Below are positions 1 through 9,746 of a stretch of 64,000 nucleotides of DNA, piece after piece. Each line of letters starts with the position of its first letter. Within the stretch, counting starts at the first letter, position 1. Source of the stretch: an uncultured Thalassotalea sp. (GTDB lineage Bacteria; Pseudomonadota; Gammaproteobacteria; Enterobacterales; Alteromonadaceae); NCBI GenBank assembly GCA_947502355.1, contig CANMZP010000002.1:124001-188000 (forward strand), given 5' to 3'. A program made the translations under genes and the position numbers. Under the pieces are notes generated by a model. The model saw only the letters and a program-made list of their open reading frames with translations, was not told the DNA's origin and did not search any database.

Positions 1-1860
1 GATTTAAATACTGAAAACCCTGTGGTTATTGATGCGATGAAACAAACCTATGGTGACTGGATCAAGAAGGTTGGTGTGGATGCATTTCGAATTGATACCG
101 TTAAGTACGTAGATAATGCGTTTTTTCATCACTTTATGCACGACGACGATGGTATTCATGCCATAGCCAAAGAAACAGGTCGCGATCACTTTTTGGCGTT
201 TGGTGAAATCTTCGATACATCAAAGCCATATGACAATAAAGGTGAGCGCAATGTGGCCAAGTATTTTGGTAGCGCAGAAAAGCCTGAATTAAACTCGGTC
301 ATTTCCTTTCCATTGCATCATGAATTAAAAACCGTATTTGCTCAGGGCTTTCCAACTGATCACCTTGCTTATCGTATTGATCAGCATATGCAAATGTACC
401 CTAACCCTTATACCGTACCTACGTTTATTGATAACCATGATATGTCCCGTTTTTTGGCAAGTGGTGACGTGGAGGGCTTCAAACAAGCTTTAGCAACCAT
501 TTTTACTATTCCTGGTATTCCAACCATTTATCAGGGGACGGCGCAGGCCATGAACGAATCTCGTCAGGCAATGTTTAAAGGTGGCTTTAATGCCGATAAA
601 GACTATTTTGACCAATCATCCGAGTTATATGGTTTTATCAGTGAAATGGCCAAGATTCGCACCAGTGATAAACTTTTTACCCGTGGCGACATAAAACAAA
701 TTGCCGCGAATAAAAATGGTCCTGGACTATTAGCCTATACCCGAAGTTATCAAGGCCGAACCGTATTAGTGATGTTTAATACTTCCCGCAACGATATTTT
801 GGTTAATGGCGTGACTGTTGCCGATAGCTTTGCCGAGTTAAAGGCAATGTATGGTGATATTGACGGCATGCAACTAAATCCGGCAGGTAAATTGACCACC
901 GAACTTGCAGGGCGCAGTATTGTAATTGCTGAACTTGTAAAAGCCGAGGGCAGCATGCAAATTGCATTGCAACCGCCAGTGATTAATAACCAATTTGATA
1001 GTCAGCCAATCGTTAAAGATTTTACTTTATCTGGCAGTGCAACCGTGGCAAATAGTGAAATTAAGCTGGTTAAAAATAGCCGCTTAGATACGGCGATAAC
1101 AGTACCAACCGATGCCGGTGGGCAATGGCAATACAACTACAAAGTTGAAAACTTAGGTGAAGACAAGGTATCTCTTATTGCGTACCAGAGCGAAGTTAAT
1201 CTAGGCAGTGAGCCCGTGGCCTTTACAACCTTAGTGACCAAAGCACAGCAAGAAGTTAGCTTTAACGATCCGGCAAATGATGATGTTGGCTTAACAGGTA
1301 ATTACCTCCCTCCCCTGCACAGTCAAAGTGTGGGTCAATTGGATATTCTTGCCGCTGATGTGCAACTTGGTGGTGAAGTGCTTAAGTTAACGTTAACCAT
1401 GCGTGCAGTCACCGATGAATGGATCCCTGCCAATGGGTTTGACAATGTTGCTTTTAGCCTGTTTTTTGACTTACCAAATCAACAAGGTGGTAAAGTGTTA
1501 CCCATTATTAATGCCGACATTCCACAAGGTTGGGATTGGGACTTAGGGCATGTAGTTTATGGCTGGGGTAATACTACGTTTTCGGCGGTAAACAGCGATA
1601 AACACCATCAAGGTGAGAAGTTTGGTGTGGCACCAATGGCATCGGTCGATAAATCCGCAAGAAAGATAAGCTTTAAATACTCTGGGGCAGACTTTGGCAT
1701 AAAAAACTGGCACGGCAGCAAAGTTTACATCACTACCTGGGATATCACCGGAGAAGGGGTGTACCGTGAAATCTCATCTGAAGCGTCAAAATGGAGCATG
1801 AAAGGTGACAGTGAACATGGCCCTAAGATCCTTGACGAGCTAAAAATCATCATTGAATAA
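1..1860 (+). CDS. GH13 alpha-amylase-family enzyme with C-terminal glucodextranase-like domain (5' truncated)
   Basis: The reading frame is already open at base 1, so the N-terminus lies outside the window; 619 codons are visible. The first half is the end of a GH13 (beta/alpha)8 barrel: the nucleophile region GVDAFRIDTVKYV (Asp at visible residue 32), the acid/base region LAFGEIFD (Glu 69) and the third acid in TFIDNHD (Asp 147). An all-beta domain follows, and the last ~190 residues resemble the C-terminal module of glucodextranase (GLTGNYLPPL, WDWDLGHVVYGWG). Family knowledge points to hydrolysis of alpha-glucans in the periplasm or outside the cell. The receptor remnant at 4011-4415 could once have served the same substrate, which is inference. 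A strong terminator follows. The exact linkage specificity cannot be read from this fragment. Confidence 0.88.
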   Translation, partial: DLNTENPVVIDAMKQTYGDWIKKVGVDAFRIDTVKYVDNAFFHHFMHDDDGIHAIAKETGRDHFLAFGEIFDTSKPYDNKGERNVAKYFGSAEKPELNSVISFPLHHELKTVFAQGFPTDHLAYRIDQHMQMYPNPYTVPTFIDNHDMSRFLASGDVEGFKQALATIFTIPGIPTIYQGTAQAMNESRQAMFKGGFNADKDYFDQSSELYGFISEMAKIRTSDKLFTRGDIKQIAANKNGPGLLAYTRSYQGRTVLVMFNTSRNDILVNGVTVADSFAELKAMYGDIDGMQLNPAGKLTTELAGRSIVIAELVKAEGSMQIALQPPVINNQFDSQPIVKDFTLSGSATVANSEIKLVKNSRLDTAITVPTDAGGQWQYNYKVENLGEDKVSLIAYQSEVNLGSEPVAFTTLVTKAQQEVSFNDPANDDVGLTGNYLPPLHSQSVGQLDILAADVQLGGEVLKLTLTMRAVTDEWIPANGFDNVAFSLFFDLPNQQGGKVLPIINADIPQGWDWDLGHVVYGWGNTTFSAVNSDKHHQGEKFGVAPMASVDKSARKISFKYSGADFGIKNWHGSKVYITTWDITGEGVYREISSEASKWSMKGDSEHGPKILDELKIIIE

Positions 1861-1967
1861 GCCAAAAGTTAGTGGGATTGTTATAACCAGTGATGGACCG
1901 ATAATTGATCCATATTGGGTTAACAAACGATGTGTTCTCTTGAGAACAAATGGGTAAGTATGTAACG

Positions 1968-1998
1968 GGATGAGGTAAGTATACCTCATCCTTTTTTT
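1968..1998 (+). terminator. Rho-independent terminator after the GH13 gene
   Basis: A perfect 10-bp stem (GGATGAGGTA / TACCTCATCC) with a 4-nt loop is followed directly by seven T residues. It lies about 110 bp after the GH13 stop codon. Confidence 0.9.
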
Positions 1999-2166
1999 AT
2001 ATACAGAGGAGGAATGGCATGTCTCTTGGTATGGATTCCTCAGACCGGACATGTGCGATTTTCCGTAACTTTATTAAATTTTTGTGTGTTTTCTAACGTT
2101 TTTCTAACCTCCGACCAGTAAATGTCGTTATCTTTCTTACAAAATTGATAACTATTATTCTTTCCC

Positions 2167-2180
2167 TTGATTTTCATCAA
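2167..2180. promoter_or_regulatory. FNR/EtrA-type binding site
   Basis: The sequence TTGATTTTCATCAA matches the FNR consensus TTGAT-N4-ATCAA exactly. It lies about 215 bp before the DUF3360 gene, the only gene reading away from it, so oxygen-responsive control of that gene is the simplest reading. The promoter itself was not identified with certainty. Confidence 0.6.
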
Positions 2181-2224
2181 TAGATTATTCCTACAGATAT
2201 TTAGTATTCGAGCACAACTCGATT

Positions 2225-2243
2225 ACACTGTTTGTAACAGTGT
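2225..2243. promoter_or_regulatory. Perfect 19-bp palindrome, candidate operator
   Basis: Arms ACACTGTT and AACAGTGT flank a TGT centre with no mismatch. There is no T-run after it, so it looks like a protein-binding site rather than a terminator. It lies between the FNR-type box and the DUF3360 gene. The cognate regulator is unknown. Confidence 0.45.
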
Positions 2244-2394
2244 TTCAATTTGCCTGCTTTGAGTGGCAGAGCATTTGCGTAATTGAATAACGCAAACCTA
2301 AACTGAAATTGACTCAACGAACGTGTTATAGGGATATTTAATACAGAGACATGGAGTTCGGACGAAATTTAAAATACTAGAAACAGAGAACGCC

Positions 2395-3849
2395 ATGCAA
2401 GAGCAAGAAAACAAAACATACCAGGAGCAGCGTCGTTGCAAATCAACGTTTAAAACGCGAGCTGAATACCTGGAACACGAATTAAGTATCATGAAATTTA
2501 AGCGTTGGGGTTTAAACTTACCGCGCAAAGATTTTAGCATCGAAATTGAAGATTGGGTTCCTGCACTAGCTGCAACCATTGGTAAAGTGGTTATGGTTAC
2601 CGCCATGGTTGCTGCGTTTGCCGCCCAATTTGGTTTATCCCCTGAGTTTGTTGCCGAAAACGTTCGATTTGAATTACTGATTGCCGGTGTATTATTCGCG
2701 GTTTTATTTTCAGCCATTCTAAACCCGAACACCAACTTGGCTGGAACACACGGGCCAATGATCCCTCTAATCCCTCTCATTGCTGCTGCAGGTGGTCATC
2801 CACTAGCCTTAGGTATTATGGTGGCGCTTTTTGGTTTCTTATTAAGTTTATCAAAAGGTGGCTCTAAGCTGGTTAATATGACCGGTGAAGGGGTCCGAGG
2901 TGGCTTGCTCATTTACCTTGGTGCGGTTGGCTTAATCAGTCAAATCGGCAAACTAGAAGCTTGGGCAGCGAGCATCGATATGGGCGTTATCTCATTTGCC
3001 GTTATCTTGGTAACCGTCATTGTTTACGCGTACCTTGCCAAAGTGAAAATGCGCTGGTTAGCAATTCCTTTGTGTTCACTTATTGCGGGTGTTGCGGCTT
3101 ACGCATTAGGTACACCATTTGAGTTTGTAACAGAGCCAGGACTACCAAATTTAAACCCTAACTACTGGTGGGGTGAAGACACAGGTTGGCAATTAGGTTG
3201 GCCATCATTGTCGCACTACATTGCGGTTATTCCATTTGCCATTTTAGCCGTTGCTATGTGGTCACCTGACTTATTAGGTCATCGCGTATTTCAGGAGTTA
3301 AACTACCCGAAAAAAGCCAAAGGCGTTTTAATGAACGTTGACGATACAATGGCGGTTTGTTCATTACGTCAAGCGGTTGGCTCGTTATTAGGTGGTGGTA
3401 ACTTAGCATCATCGTGGGGAACTTACATGATCCCTGCGGCCATGGCGAAACGTCCAATCCCTGGTGGCGCGGTATTAACCGGTTTACTTTGTGTTGTTGC
3501 AGCATTAATTGGTTACCCAATGGATTTAGCAATGTGGGAGCCGGTATTACGTGTTGCGCTTATCGTTGGTGTATTCTTGCCACTTCTTGAAGCGGGTATG
3601 CAAATGGTTCGCGATACGCAAAGCTCTCAAAGTGCAGGCATTTGTTTGTTCTCATGTGCATTCGTTAACCCAGTATTTGGTTGGGCATTAACCATGCTGT
3701 TAGATAACTTAGGCTTTATCGGTGACGAAGAACGTTCGAAAACATTAAGCAAAGCGGACAAGCTATACATTCCATTAGCGGCTTTCATTGTATGTGCTAT
3801 CTCTTTGGCGGTTGTTGGTCAGTTACCAGGTATTCCTGCACTGTTATAG
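2395..3849 (+). CDS. DUF3360-type polytopic membrane transporter
   Basis: This 484-residue integral membrane protein has a charged cytoplasmic N-terminus of about 55 residues and then roughly 11-12 hydrophobic segments. Conserved-looking loops include NPNTNLAGTHGPMIPLIPLI and TGEGVRGGLLIYLGAVG, which recall the SulP/NCS2 transporter fold and the DUF3360 family of Vibrio and Shewanella. The substrate is unknown; an anion or nucleobase is possible from fold alone. The ATG at 2395 has a weak AGAGA ribosome site and begins the conserved N-terminus. The gene stands alone between terminators and has an FNR-type box and a palindrome upstream, which suggests expression at low oxygen. Family assignment is from memory of the sequence pattern. 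Confidence 0.7.
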   Translation: MQEQENKTYQEQRRCKSTFKTRAEYLEHELSIMKFKRWGLNLPRKDFSIEIEDWVPALAATIGKVVMVTAMVAAFAAQFGLSPEFVAENVRFELLIAGVLFAVLFSAILNPNTNLAGTHGPMIPLIPLIAAAGGHPLALGIMVALFGFLLSLSKGGSKLVNMTGEGVRGGLLIYLGAVGLISQIGKLEAWAASIDMGVISFAVILVTVIVYAYLAKVKMRWLAIPLCSLIAGVAAYALGTPFEFVTEPGLPNLNPNYWWGEDTGWQLGWPSLSHYIAVIPFAILAVAMWSPDLLGHRVFQELNYPKKAKGVLMNVDDTMAVCSLRQAVGSLLGGGNLASSWGTYMIPAAMAKRPIPGGAVLTGLLCVVAALIGYPMDLAMWEPVLRVALIVGVFLPLLEAGMQMVRDTQSSQSAGICLFSCAFVNPVFGWALTMLLDNLGFIGDEERSKTLSKADKLYIPLAAFIVCAISLAVVGQLPGIPALL

Positions 3850-3931
3850 TCATTTGACTACGACGTATAAATTGTCTCAATAGGTTATTAAACGCCTTGA
3901 GAAATTTGTTAAAGAGTCGAGTTTAATAGAT

Positions 3932-3972
3932 AAAAAAACACCTATTTCATGCATATGAAATAGGTGTTTTTT
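3932..3972. terminator. Bidirectional terminator
   Basis: A 12-bp stem (CACCTATTTCAT / ATGAAATAGGTG, loop GCAT) has A7 before it and T6 after it. It can therefore end both the DUF3360 gene on the plus strand and the receptor remnant on the minus strand. Confidence 0.9.
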
Positions 3973-4010
3973 ATTCGATAAATACAAAAGAGTATTTATT
4001 AAGTTTTACG

Positions 4011-4415
4011 CTAAAACGTGTAGTTCATACCCAACATATAGTTACGACCGTAAACCTGAATTGTTTTGGTTGATTTGGCGTGTCCTGTTACGTTGTAAAG
4101 GGCTCATCCGTTAAGTTACTTACTTGAAATAGAACCGATAAGCCATAAAGCTCATCCCATGGTGATTCATTCAAGTTGTAGGCTACCTGCGCATCAACAA
4201 TCAATTCTTTGCTCACAAAAATGTTTTCCCGAGAAAATGTGAAGTTGGTTGTTTCACCTAAAAAGTCGCTACGATAGCGTGAACTTTCTCGGGTTTCAAA
4301 ACCACTGTTTTCGTAGTATACCGTCGTATTTAATGTTTTCTTCGAAAGGCCAGGTAATTCAATGGGGGCACTAATCCATCTTCAGTTACGGGATCAACAA
4401 GTGTTGCGCCCCGCT
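4011..4415 (-). pseudogene. Decayed C-terminal fragment of a TonB-dependent receptor
   Basis: No long frame is open here, but the minus strand translates piecewise into a receptor C-terminus. It starts with GATLVDPVTEDGLVP, shifts frame near 4365-4375 into PIELPGLSKKTLNTTVYYEN and FTFSRENIFVSKELIVDAQ, and continues through AYNLNESPWDELYGLSVLF. It shifts again near 4090-4097 and ends VYGRNYMLGMNYTF-stop at 4011. The closing aromatic beta-strand is typical of outer-membrane receptors of the Caulobacter-type (TIGR01782) class common in alteromonads. At least two frameshifts are needed, and the plug and most of the barrel are missing. It is a relic, not a small gene. The lost substrate is unknown; the nearby GH13 enzyme hints at an alpha-glucan. 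Confidence 0.8.
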
Positions 4416-4677
4416 AGAAAGTGGTAATTTGATACCACATAATATTCAGAAGACCAATAACAACGTGTTGATCAACCACACAGCAGATAAAAACCCCCTC
4501 TGATGAAAAACATAGGCTTCTATAAAAGTGAATAGGAAATGTTCGATTTCGCTATTTGTTGCACAGATTATTGATAGAGATGTGAGTGCATAATTGACAA
4601 AGGAAATGCGCTTAATTATTGATTTAAAATGCTTTTGTTTAGGTGGTGGGGTTGTTGTAATGGAGGTAGGGAAGCAA

Positions 4678-4708
4678 TGGCCACAGTAATGTGCTGCGGC
4701 CAGTTTTT
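4678..4708 (+). terminator. Hairpin with T5, possible terminator in an otherwise empty stretch
   Basis: TGGCCACAG and CTGCGGCCA form a 9-bp stem with one wobble pair, followed by GTTTTT on the plus strand. It lies just beyond the 3' end of gorA, which runs on the minus strand, so its orientation is opposite to the nearest gene. The remaining sequence from 4416 to 4739 shows no convincing gene. Confidence 0.4.
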
Positions 4709-4739
4709 AATGCGCTTGCTATTATTGTTCAAACGACAT

Positions 4740-6089
4740 TTAACGCATGGTAACAAACTCTTCAGCAGCTGTTGGGTGGATGGCAATAGTGTTATCAAAA
4801 TCAGCTTTAGTTGCGCCCATTTTTACTGCAACCGCAAAGCCTTGTAGCATTTCATCACTGCCTAAACCAATACAGTGCATGCCAATAATATTCTCGTTTT
4901 CACCTTGGCAAATTAGCTTCATTCGACATGGCTGACGATGTTGGGTAACCGCAGTATACATGGAGGTAAATTGTGATTGATAAACTTGAATATCATCTTC
5001 ACCATATTCTGCAATGGCTTGTGCTTCCGTTAGGCCAATGGTGCCAATGGTTGGATGTGAAAAGACAACCGTAGGAATTAAGCTGTAATCTAGGTGTTCA
5101 TTGGTTTTGCCATTAAACAAACGCTCTGATAAGCGACGACCGGCTGCAACCGCCACCGGGGTTAACTGGGCGCGACCTGTGTTATCGCCAACGGCGTAAA
5201 TGTTGTCAACGTCGGTATTTTGGAATTTGTCTGTTTCAATAAAGCCGCGGTCGTTGGTGTTAAGACCCGCCGCTTCTAGGTTAATATTATCTGTTGCTGG
5301 CTCACGGCCAATGGCCCAAATCAGTGTATCAACGGTTAGGCTTTCACCATTTTCTAAATGGAGCGTTAAGCTGTCATCTGCGTTTTTAACCACTTCTTTA
5401 GGAATGCTGTAAGTTTTAAGGCTTGGCCCTTCTTGTTCCATGATTTCTACTAAGGTGTCAGACACCAAATGGTCAAACTCACGCAGTGGTTTATGCTTAC
5501 GTACTAATAAGGTGGTTTCACTACCGAGTGCATTTAATACCCCGGCGATTTCAACGGCAATATAGCCCGCACCAACAACCGCAACACGTTTAGGTTGTTC
5601 ATTTAAGGCAAAGAACCCATCGGAGGTAATGCCATATTCTGCGCCAGGAATTGTCGGAACGGTAGGACGTCCACCGGTAGCTATTAAGATATGGTCTGCG
5701 GTGTATGTTTCGCCATTAACTTCAATGGCATTATTTCCGACAAACTTACCAAATCCATTGATAACCTCAACGTTGTTTTTTGCGAGGACGTTGTCGTAAG
5801 AATTATGAATTCTAGAAATATACGCTTCACGGCTTTCTACCAGCTTTGCCCAATTGAGCTTGCCAGCGGTTAAATCAAAGCCATAGTCTTTGGAATAATG
5901 TACGGCATCGGCAATTTGTCCGGCATACCACATCACTTTTTTGGGAACACAACCAACGTTCACACAGGTGCCGCCGAGTGCTTTAGCTTCAATCAACGCA
6001 CACTTTTTACCATACATTGCTGCCCGGTTAATCGATGCGATTCCACCACTGCCAGCGCCCAAGGCAATGTAATCAAAATGTTTACTCAT
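4740..6089 (-). CDS. gorA: Glutathione-disulfide reductase
   Basis: This protein reduces glutathione disulfide with NADPH and FAD in the cytoplasm and keeps the thiol pool reduced. The N-terminus [16 protein letters not shown] is the FAD-binding Rossmann motif, the redox disulfide is in [13 protein letters not shown] (Cys42 and Cys47), an NAD(P)-binding [13 protein letters not shown] follows, and the C-terminus carries HPTAAEEF with the catalytic His-Glu pair. The length of 449 residues matches the E. coli enzyme (450). I place the start at the ATG at 6089 because GGAGAAG sits just upstream; an in-frame TTG at 6101 would overlap that ribosome site. It is monocistronic. The symporter at 6328 is divergent. 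Confidence 0.96.
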   Translation of the reverse strand: MSKHFDYIALGAGSGGIASINRAAMYGKKCALIEAKALGGTCVNVGCVPKKVMWYAGQIADAVHYSKDYGFDLTAGKLNWAKLVESREAYISRIHNSYDNVLAKNNVEVINGFGKFVGNNAIEVNGETYTADHILIATGGRPTVPTIPGAEYGITSDGFFALNEQPKRVAVVGAGYIAVEIAGVLNALGSETTLLVRKHKPLREFDHLVSDTLVEIMEQEGPSLKTYSIPKEVVKNADDSLTLHLENGESLTVDTLIWAIGREPATDNINLEAAGLNTNDRGFIETDKFQNTDVDNIYAVGDNTGRAQLTPVAVAAGRRLSERLFNGKTNEHLDYSLIPTVVFSHPTIGTIGLTEAQAIAEYGEDDIQVYQSQFTSMYTAVTQHRQPCRMKLICQGENENIIGMHCIGLGSDEMLQGFAVAVKMGATKADFDNTIAIHPTAAEEFVTMR

Positions 6090-6327
6090 CTGCTTCTCCA
6101 ATTATCCCAAAAATGATGCGTTATGTACTGTATCTGAAGGCTAAGGATACGCTTTTCAATGAAAAAATTACATTTATTTTAAATGCTTATGGTTAGATTG
6201 TTTTGGTAGATAAGGTTTTAGGTGCGGTAATTTTGCCAAAAGGGAATAGCCTTACAAGTCGAAACAATAGTAACGCCTTAAAAATGCTAGAATTGTTGGA
6301 TGAATATAATCCGATAAAGGCAGGAAT

Positions 6328-7548
6328 ATGTCAGAATCCAAATCGAAATTTAGCAACAACATCGGCTTACAAGTTGTGATCGCCATGATCATTGGTGCTT
6401 TAGTGGGTGCTGCAATGGGTGACCAAGCGGCAATGTTTGCTCCGTTAGGCAGTATTTTTATTAGCTTAATTACTATGCTGGTTGTGCCATTAGTTGCCGT
6501 ATCAATCATTGCTGGCGCGGCGAACCTAGGTCAGTCTCCTTCGGCAGGTAAAGTTGGTTTTGGTACCATTTTGTTCTTTATGGGAACATCAGCAATTGCG
6601 GTTTTATTGGCCATTGTGATGGGCGAAGTATTTCAACCAGGGGTAAGTGTTGATACGTCATCCGTTTCGGGCATGTTTGGTAATACTTATGCCGACAAAG
6701 GGGAAGTACCAGGAGTATTTGATACCTTAATTAGCATGATCCCAACCAATATTTTTGCCTCGTTAAGCGGCAGCAATATCCTGCAAATTATTGTGTTTAG
6801 CATGTTTTTTGGTATTGCTATTACCCGAGTGGGAGAAGGTCGTGCCGCACCGATTTTGGAAGGATTAAATACCATCATTGATGCCTTCGTTTGGATGATT
6901 AACAAAGTCATGATGATTGCGCCTATCGGTGTCTTTGGTTTAATGGCAGATGCTGTAGGGACCTTTGGTTTTGATGTATTGGCCATCGTATTAAAACTGG
7001 TTGTGGTGTTTGTTGTTGCCATCATTATTTACGGCTTTGTGTTTTACCCACTGCTGATAAAAACCTTTTCAAAAGTGTCGATGGGCGATTTTATCTCGGC
7101 CATGAAAAAGCCACAGGCGGTGGCACTTTCTACCGCTTCATCAATGGCCACCTTACCGGTAACGCTTGATGTGTGTGAACACGAATTAGGGGTTAAGAAC
7201 TCCGTTGCATCGTTTGTTTTACCACTCGGAGCAACCATAAATATGTCAGGTAATGCCATCTACTATGGTTTAGTGGCCGTATTTTTCGCGCAGATGTTTA
7301 ATGTTGATTTATCGATGGCCGCTTATGTTGCTATTATTTTCACTTCAACCATTGGTGCAATTGGTCAGGCGGGCGTACCCGGTCCATCATTTTTAGTGGT
7401 AGCGGTACTCCTTGCCGCAGGTATTCCAATTGAAGGTTTACCCTTGTTATTTGCCCTCGATCGTATTTTTGACATGATCCGAACCGCTTTAAATATTACC
7501 GGTGATGCGGTATGTGCGGTGATCATGAACGAGGTTGCTGAAAAATAA
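6328..7548 (+). CDS. Dicarboxylate/amino acid:cation symporter (DAACS family)
   Basis: This 406-residue membrane protein has the GltP/DctA fold and takes up acidic amino acids or C4-dicarboxylates using a cation gradient. The first re-entrant hairpin carries ALSTASSMATLP (the serine-rich SSxATLP motif), TM7 carries NMSGNAIYYG (an NMDGT-type site with Asp replaced by Ser), the second hairpin reads GQAGVPGPSFLVV, and TM8 reads DRIFDMIRTALNITGD with the substrate-binding Asp and Arg. The changed TM7 motif makes substrate prediction uncertain; SstT-like serine/threonine transport is less likely. The start is supported by AGGAAT upstream of ATG. A clear terminator ends the unit. Confidence 0.88.
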   Translation: MSESKSKFSNNIGLQVVIAMIIGALVGAAMGDQAAMFAPLGSIFISLITMLVVPLVAVSIIAGAANLGQSPSAGKVGFGTILFFMGTSAIAVLLAIVMGEVFQPGVSVDTSSVSGMFGNTYADKGEVPGVFDTLISMIPTNIFASLSGSNILQIIVFSMFFGIAITRVGEGRAAPILEGLNTIIDAFVWMINKVMMIAPIGVFGLMADAVGTFGFDVLAIVLKLVVVFVVAIIIYGFVFYPLLIKTFSKVSMGDFISAMKKPQAVALSTASSMATLPVTLDVCEHELGVKNSVASFVLPLGATINMSGNAIYYGLVAVFFAQMFNVDLSMAAYVAIIFTSTIGAIGQAGVPGPSFLVVAVLLAAGIPIEGLPLLFALDRIFDMIRTALNITGDAVCAVIMNEVAEK

Positions 7549-7590
7549 CGTTATAAGGTCTATTGACCCGAGTTTATTCACTATCTGTTA

Positions 7591-7622
7591 AACAAAGCGG
7601 CTTTTTAGCCGCTTTGTTCTTT
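7591..7622 (+). terminator. Rho-independent terminator after the symporter gene
   Basis: A perfect 12-bp stem (AACAAAGCGGCT / AGCCGCTTTGTT) with a TTTT loop is followed by a T-rich tail, about 40 bp after the symporter stop. Confidence 0.9.
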
Positions 7623-7689
7623 ATTGCCCTTGAATAATTGCTCAAGAGATCATATTTCTATAAGCAGTATTCATCAAAAAAGAGCAATT

Positions 7690-9732
7690 ATGAGCAATCC
7701 ATTATTAAACCAAGCTGGCCTTCCTGAGTTTTCTAAAATAAAACCAGAGCACATTAAGCCTGCCGTTGAGCGAGCGATTAACGAGTGCAAAGCAAAAATT
7801 GAAGACGTTGTTGCATTAAAGGGGCCATACAGCTGGGATTCATTAATTGCTTCTGTTGATGACGTTGATGACAAATTAGAGCGTATTTGGTCACCGGTTT
7901 CGCACCTTAATAGCGTGGCCAACAGTGAAGAATTACGCGAAGCATACGAGTCATGTTTGCCGTTATTATCTGAGTACGGTACTTGGGTAGGGCAACACGA
8001 GGGCTTATTTAAAGCCTATCAAAGTTTTGCTGATAGCCCGATATTTTTAGAGCTGGATACGGCACAAAAGAAAACCATCAGCAATGCGCTGCGCGATTTT
8101 AAATTATCGGGCATTGGCTTAAGTGGCAAAGACAAAAAACGTTATGGCGAAATTCAAACCCGTTTGTCAGAGCTGGCCTCAAAGTTCAGCAATAATTTGT
8201 TGGATGCAACCGGCGCCTTTACCGTAAATATTACCGTTAAAGCCGAACTAGCAGGCCTGCCAGAAAGTGCCATTGCTGGCGCCAAACAATTGGCAGAAGC
8301 AGCAGAAGCTAAAGGTTGGTTATTTACTTTAGACATCCCAAGCTACTTGCCCGTAATGATGTATGCCGATAATGCCGAACTTCGTGAAACACTTTATAAA
8401 GCGTATGTTACCCGCGCCTCAGAGCAAGGTCCTAACGGCGGTGAATTTGATAACTCACAACTGATGACCGAAACCTTGGCATTGCGTCATGAAATCGCCA
8501 ACTTATTAGGCTTTAGCAATTATGCTGAAGAATCGCTTGCCACTAAAATGGCCGAAAACCCACAACAGGTGATCAGCTTTTTAGAAGACTTGGCCAGCAA
8601 ATCAGGTAAGCAGGGCAAAGAAGACCTAGCTCAGTTAACGGCGTTTGCTGCAAAAGAATTTGGCCAAGAAGACCTACAACCTTGGGATCTGGCTTACTAC
8701 AGTGAAAAACTGAAACAAGCTAAATTCTCAATTTCAGATGAAGACTTACGCCCTTACTTCCCAGAAGATAAAGTGATTGCCGGTTTATTTGAAGTGGTTC
8801 ACCGTTTATATGGACTAATCATAAAGCCACGTGAAGGTGTGGATGTATGGCATAAAGACGTAACCTTCTTTGACGTATACGACAAAGATGAAAACCTGCG
8901 AGGTAGTTTCTACCTAGATTTATACGCCCGTGAGAAAAAGCGTGGTGGTGCCTGGATGGCCGATTGTGTTGGCCGTCGTCAGTTAACCGATAACAGTGTG
9001 CAGCTACCGGTTGCGTTTTTAACCTGTAACTTCACTAAGCCAATTGGGGATAAGCCAGCCTTATTTACCCATGATGAAGTGGTTACTTTATTCCATGAGT
9101 TTGGTCATGGTTTACACCATATGCTCACTCAAATTAATGCCAGCAGTGTTGCCGGTATTAACGGTGTACCATGGGATGCGGTGGAATTACCAAGTCAGTT
9201 TTTAGAAAACTGGTGTTGGGAGCCTGAAGCATTGGCGTTTTTGTCTTCGCACTTTGAAACGGGCGAGCCATTACCACAAGCCATGCTTGATAAAATGCTG
9301 GCGGCAAAAAACTTCCAGTCGGCAATGCAAATGCTTCGTCAGCTCGAATTTAGTTTATTTGATTTCACCATTCATGCCCAGTACGACCCAAGTAAAGGCG
9401 ATCGCATTCAAGAAACCTTAAATGAAGTTCGAGCCAAATACGCCGTTGTCAAAGCGCCTGAGTTTAACCGATTCCAACACAGCTTTGGCCATATTTTTGC
9501 CGGTGGTTATGCGGCAGGTTACTACTCTTATAAATGGGCGGAAGTGTTATCGGCAGATGCGTTTTCCCGCTTTGAAGAAGAGGGCATCTTTAACCGTGAA
9601 ACCGGTGTTGATTTCCTAGAGTGTGTGCTTGAAAAAGGTGGCTCTGAAGAGCCTATGGCGTTATTCAAAGCGTTCCGTGGCCGTGAGCCAAATGTGGATG
9701 CCTTATTGCGCCACAGTGGTATTACCGGTTAA
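7690..9732 (+). CDS. prlC: Oligopeptidase A (M3 zinc metallopeptidase)
   Basis: This cytoplasmic M3-family peptidase degrades short peptides, including released signal peptides. The N-terminus MSNPLLNQAGLPEFSKIKPEHI is very close to E. coli PrlC, so the ATG at 7690 is preferred over an in-frame TTG 66 bp upstream. The length is then exactly 680 residues, as in E. coli. The zinc site is FHEFGHGLHH with His469, Glu470 and His473, and a downstream ENWCWEPE segment supplies the third ligand. The gene is followed by a terminator, then the glycosylase gene and rsmJ; prlC next to rsmJ is a conserved gammaproteobacterial arrangement. Confidence 0.96.
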   Translation: MSNPLLNQAGLPEFSKIKPEHIKPAVERAINECKAKIEDVVALKGPYSWDSLIASVDDVDDKLERIWSPVSHLNSVANSEELREAYESCLPLLSEYGTWVGQHEGLFKAYQSFADSPIFLELDTAQKKTISNALRDFKLSGIGLSGKDKKRYGEIQTRLSELASKFSNNLLDATGAFTVNITVKAELAGLPESAIAGAKQLAEAAEAKGWLFTLDIPSYLPVMMYADNAELRETLYKAYVTRASEQGPNGGEFDNSQLMTETLALRHEIANLLGFSNYAEESLATKMAENPQQVISFLEDLASKSGKQGKEDLAQLTAFAAKEFGQEDLQPWDLAYYSEKLKQAKFSISDEDLRPYFPEDKVIAGLFEVVHRLYGLIIKPREGVDVWHKDVTFFDVYDKDENLRGSFYLDLYAREKKRGGAWMADCVGRRQLTDNSVQLPVAFLTCNFTKPIGDKPALFTHDEVVTLFHEFGHGLHHMLTQINASSVAGINGVPWDAVELPSQFLENWCWEPEALAFLSSHFETGEPLPQAMLDKMLAAKNFQSAMQMLRQLEFSLFDFTIHAQYDPSKGDRIQETLNEVRAKYAVVKAPEFNRFQHSFGHIFAGGYAAGYYSYKWAEVLSADAFSRFEEEGIFNRETGVDFLECVLEKGGSEEPMALFKAFRGREPNVDALLRHSGITG

Positions 9733-9746
9733 TTAAGCTTTGCAGT

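Noticed and set aside
4629-4847. A 72-codon plus-strand frame running into the end of gorA
   Set aside because: It overlaps the real gorA gene on the other strand, and its translation is a shadow of that gene plus non-coding DNA.
4740-6101. Starts at in-frame TTG codons for gorA, the lyase at 41596 and the membrane protein at 35897
   Set aside because: In each case the TTG overlaps a good Shine-Dalgarno sequence that serves an ATG a few codons downstream.
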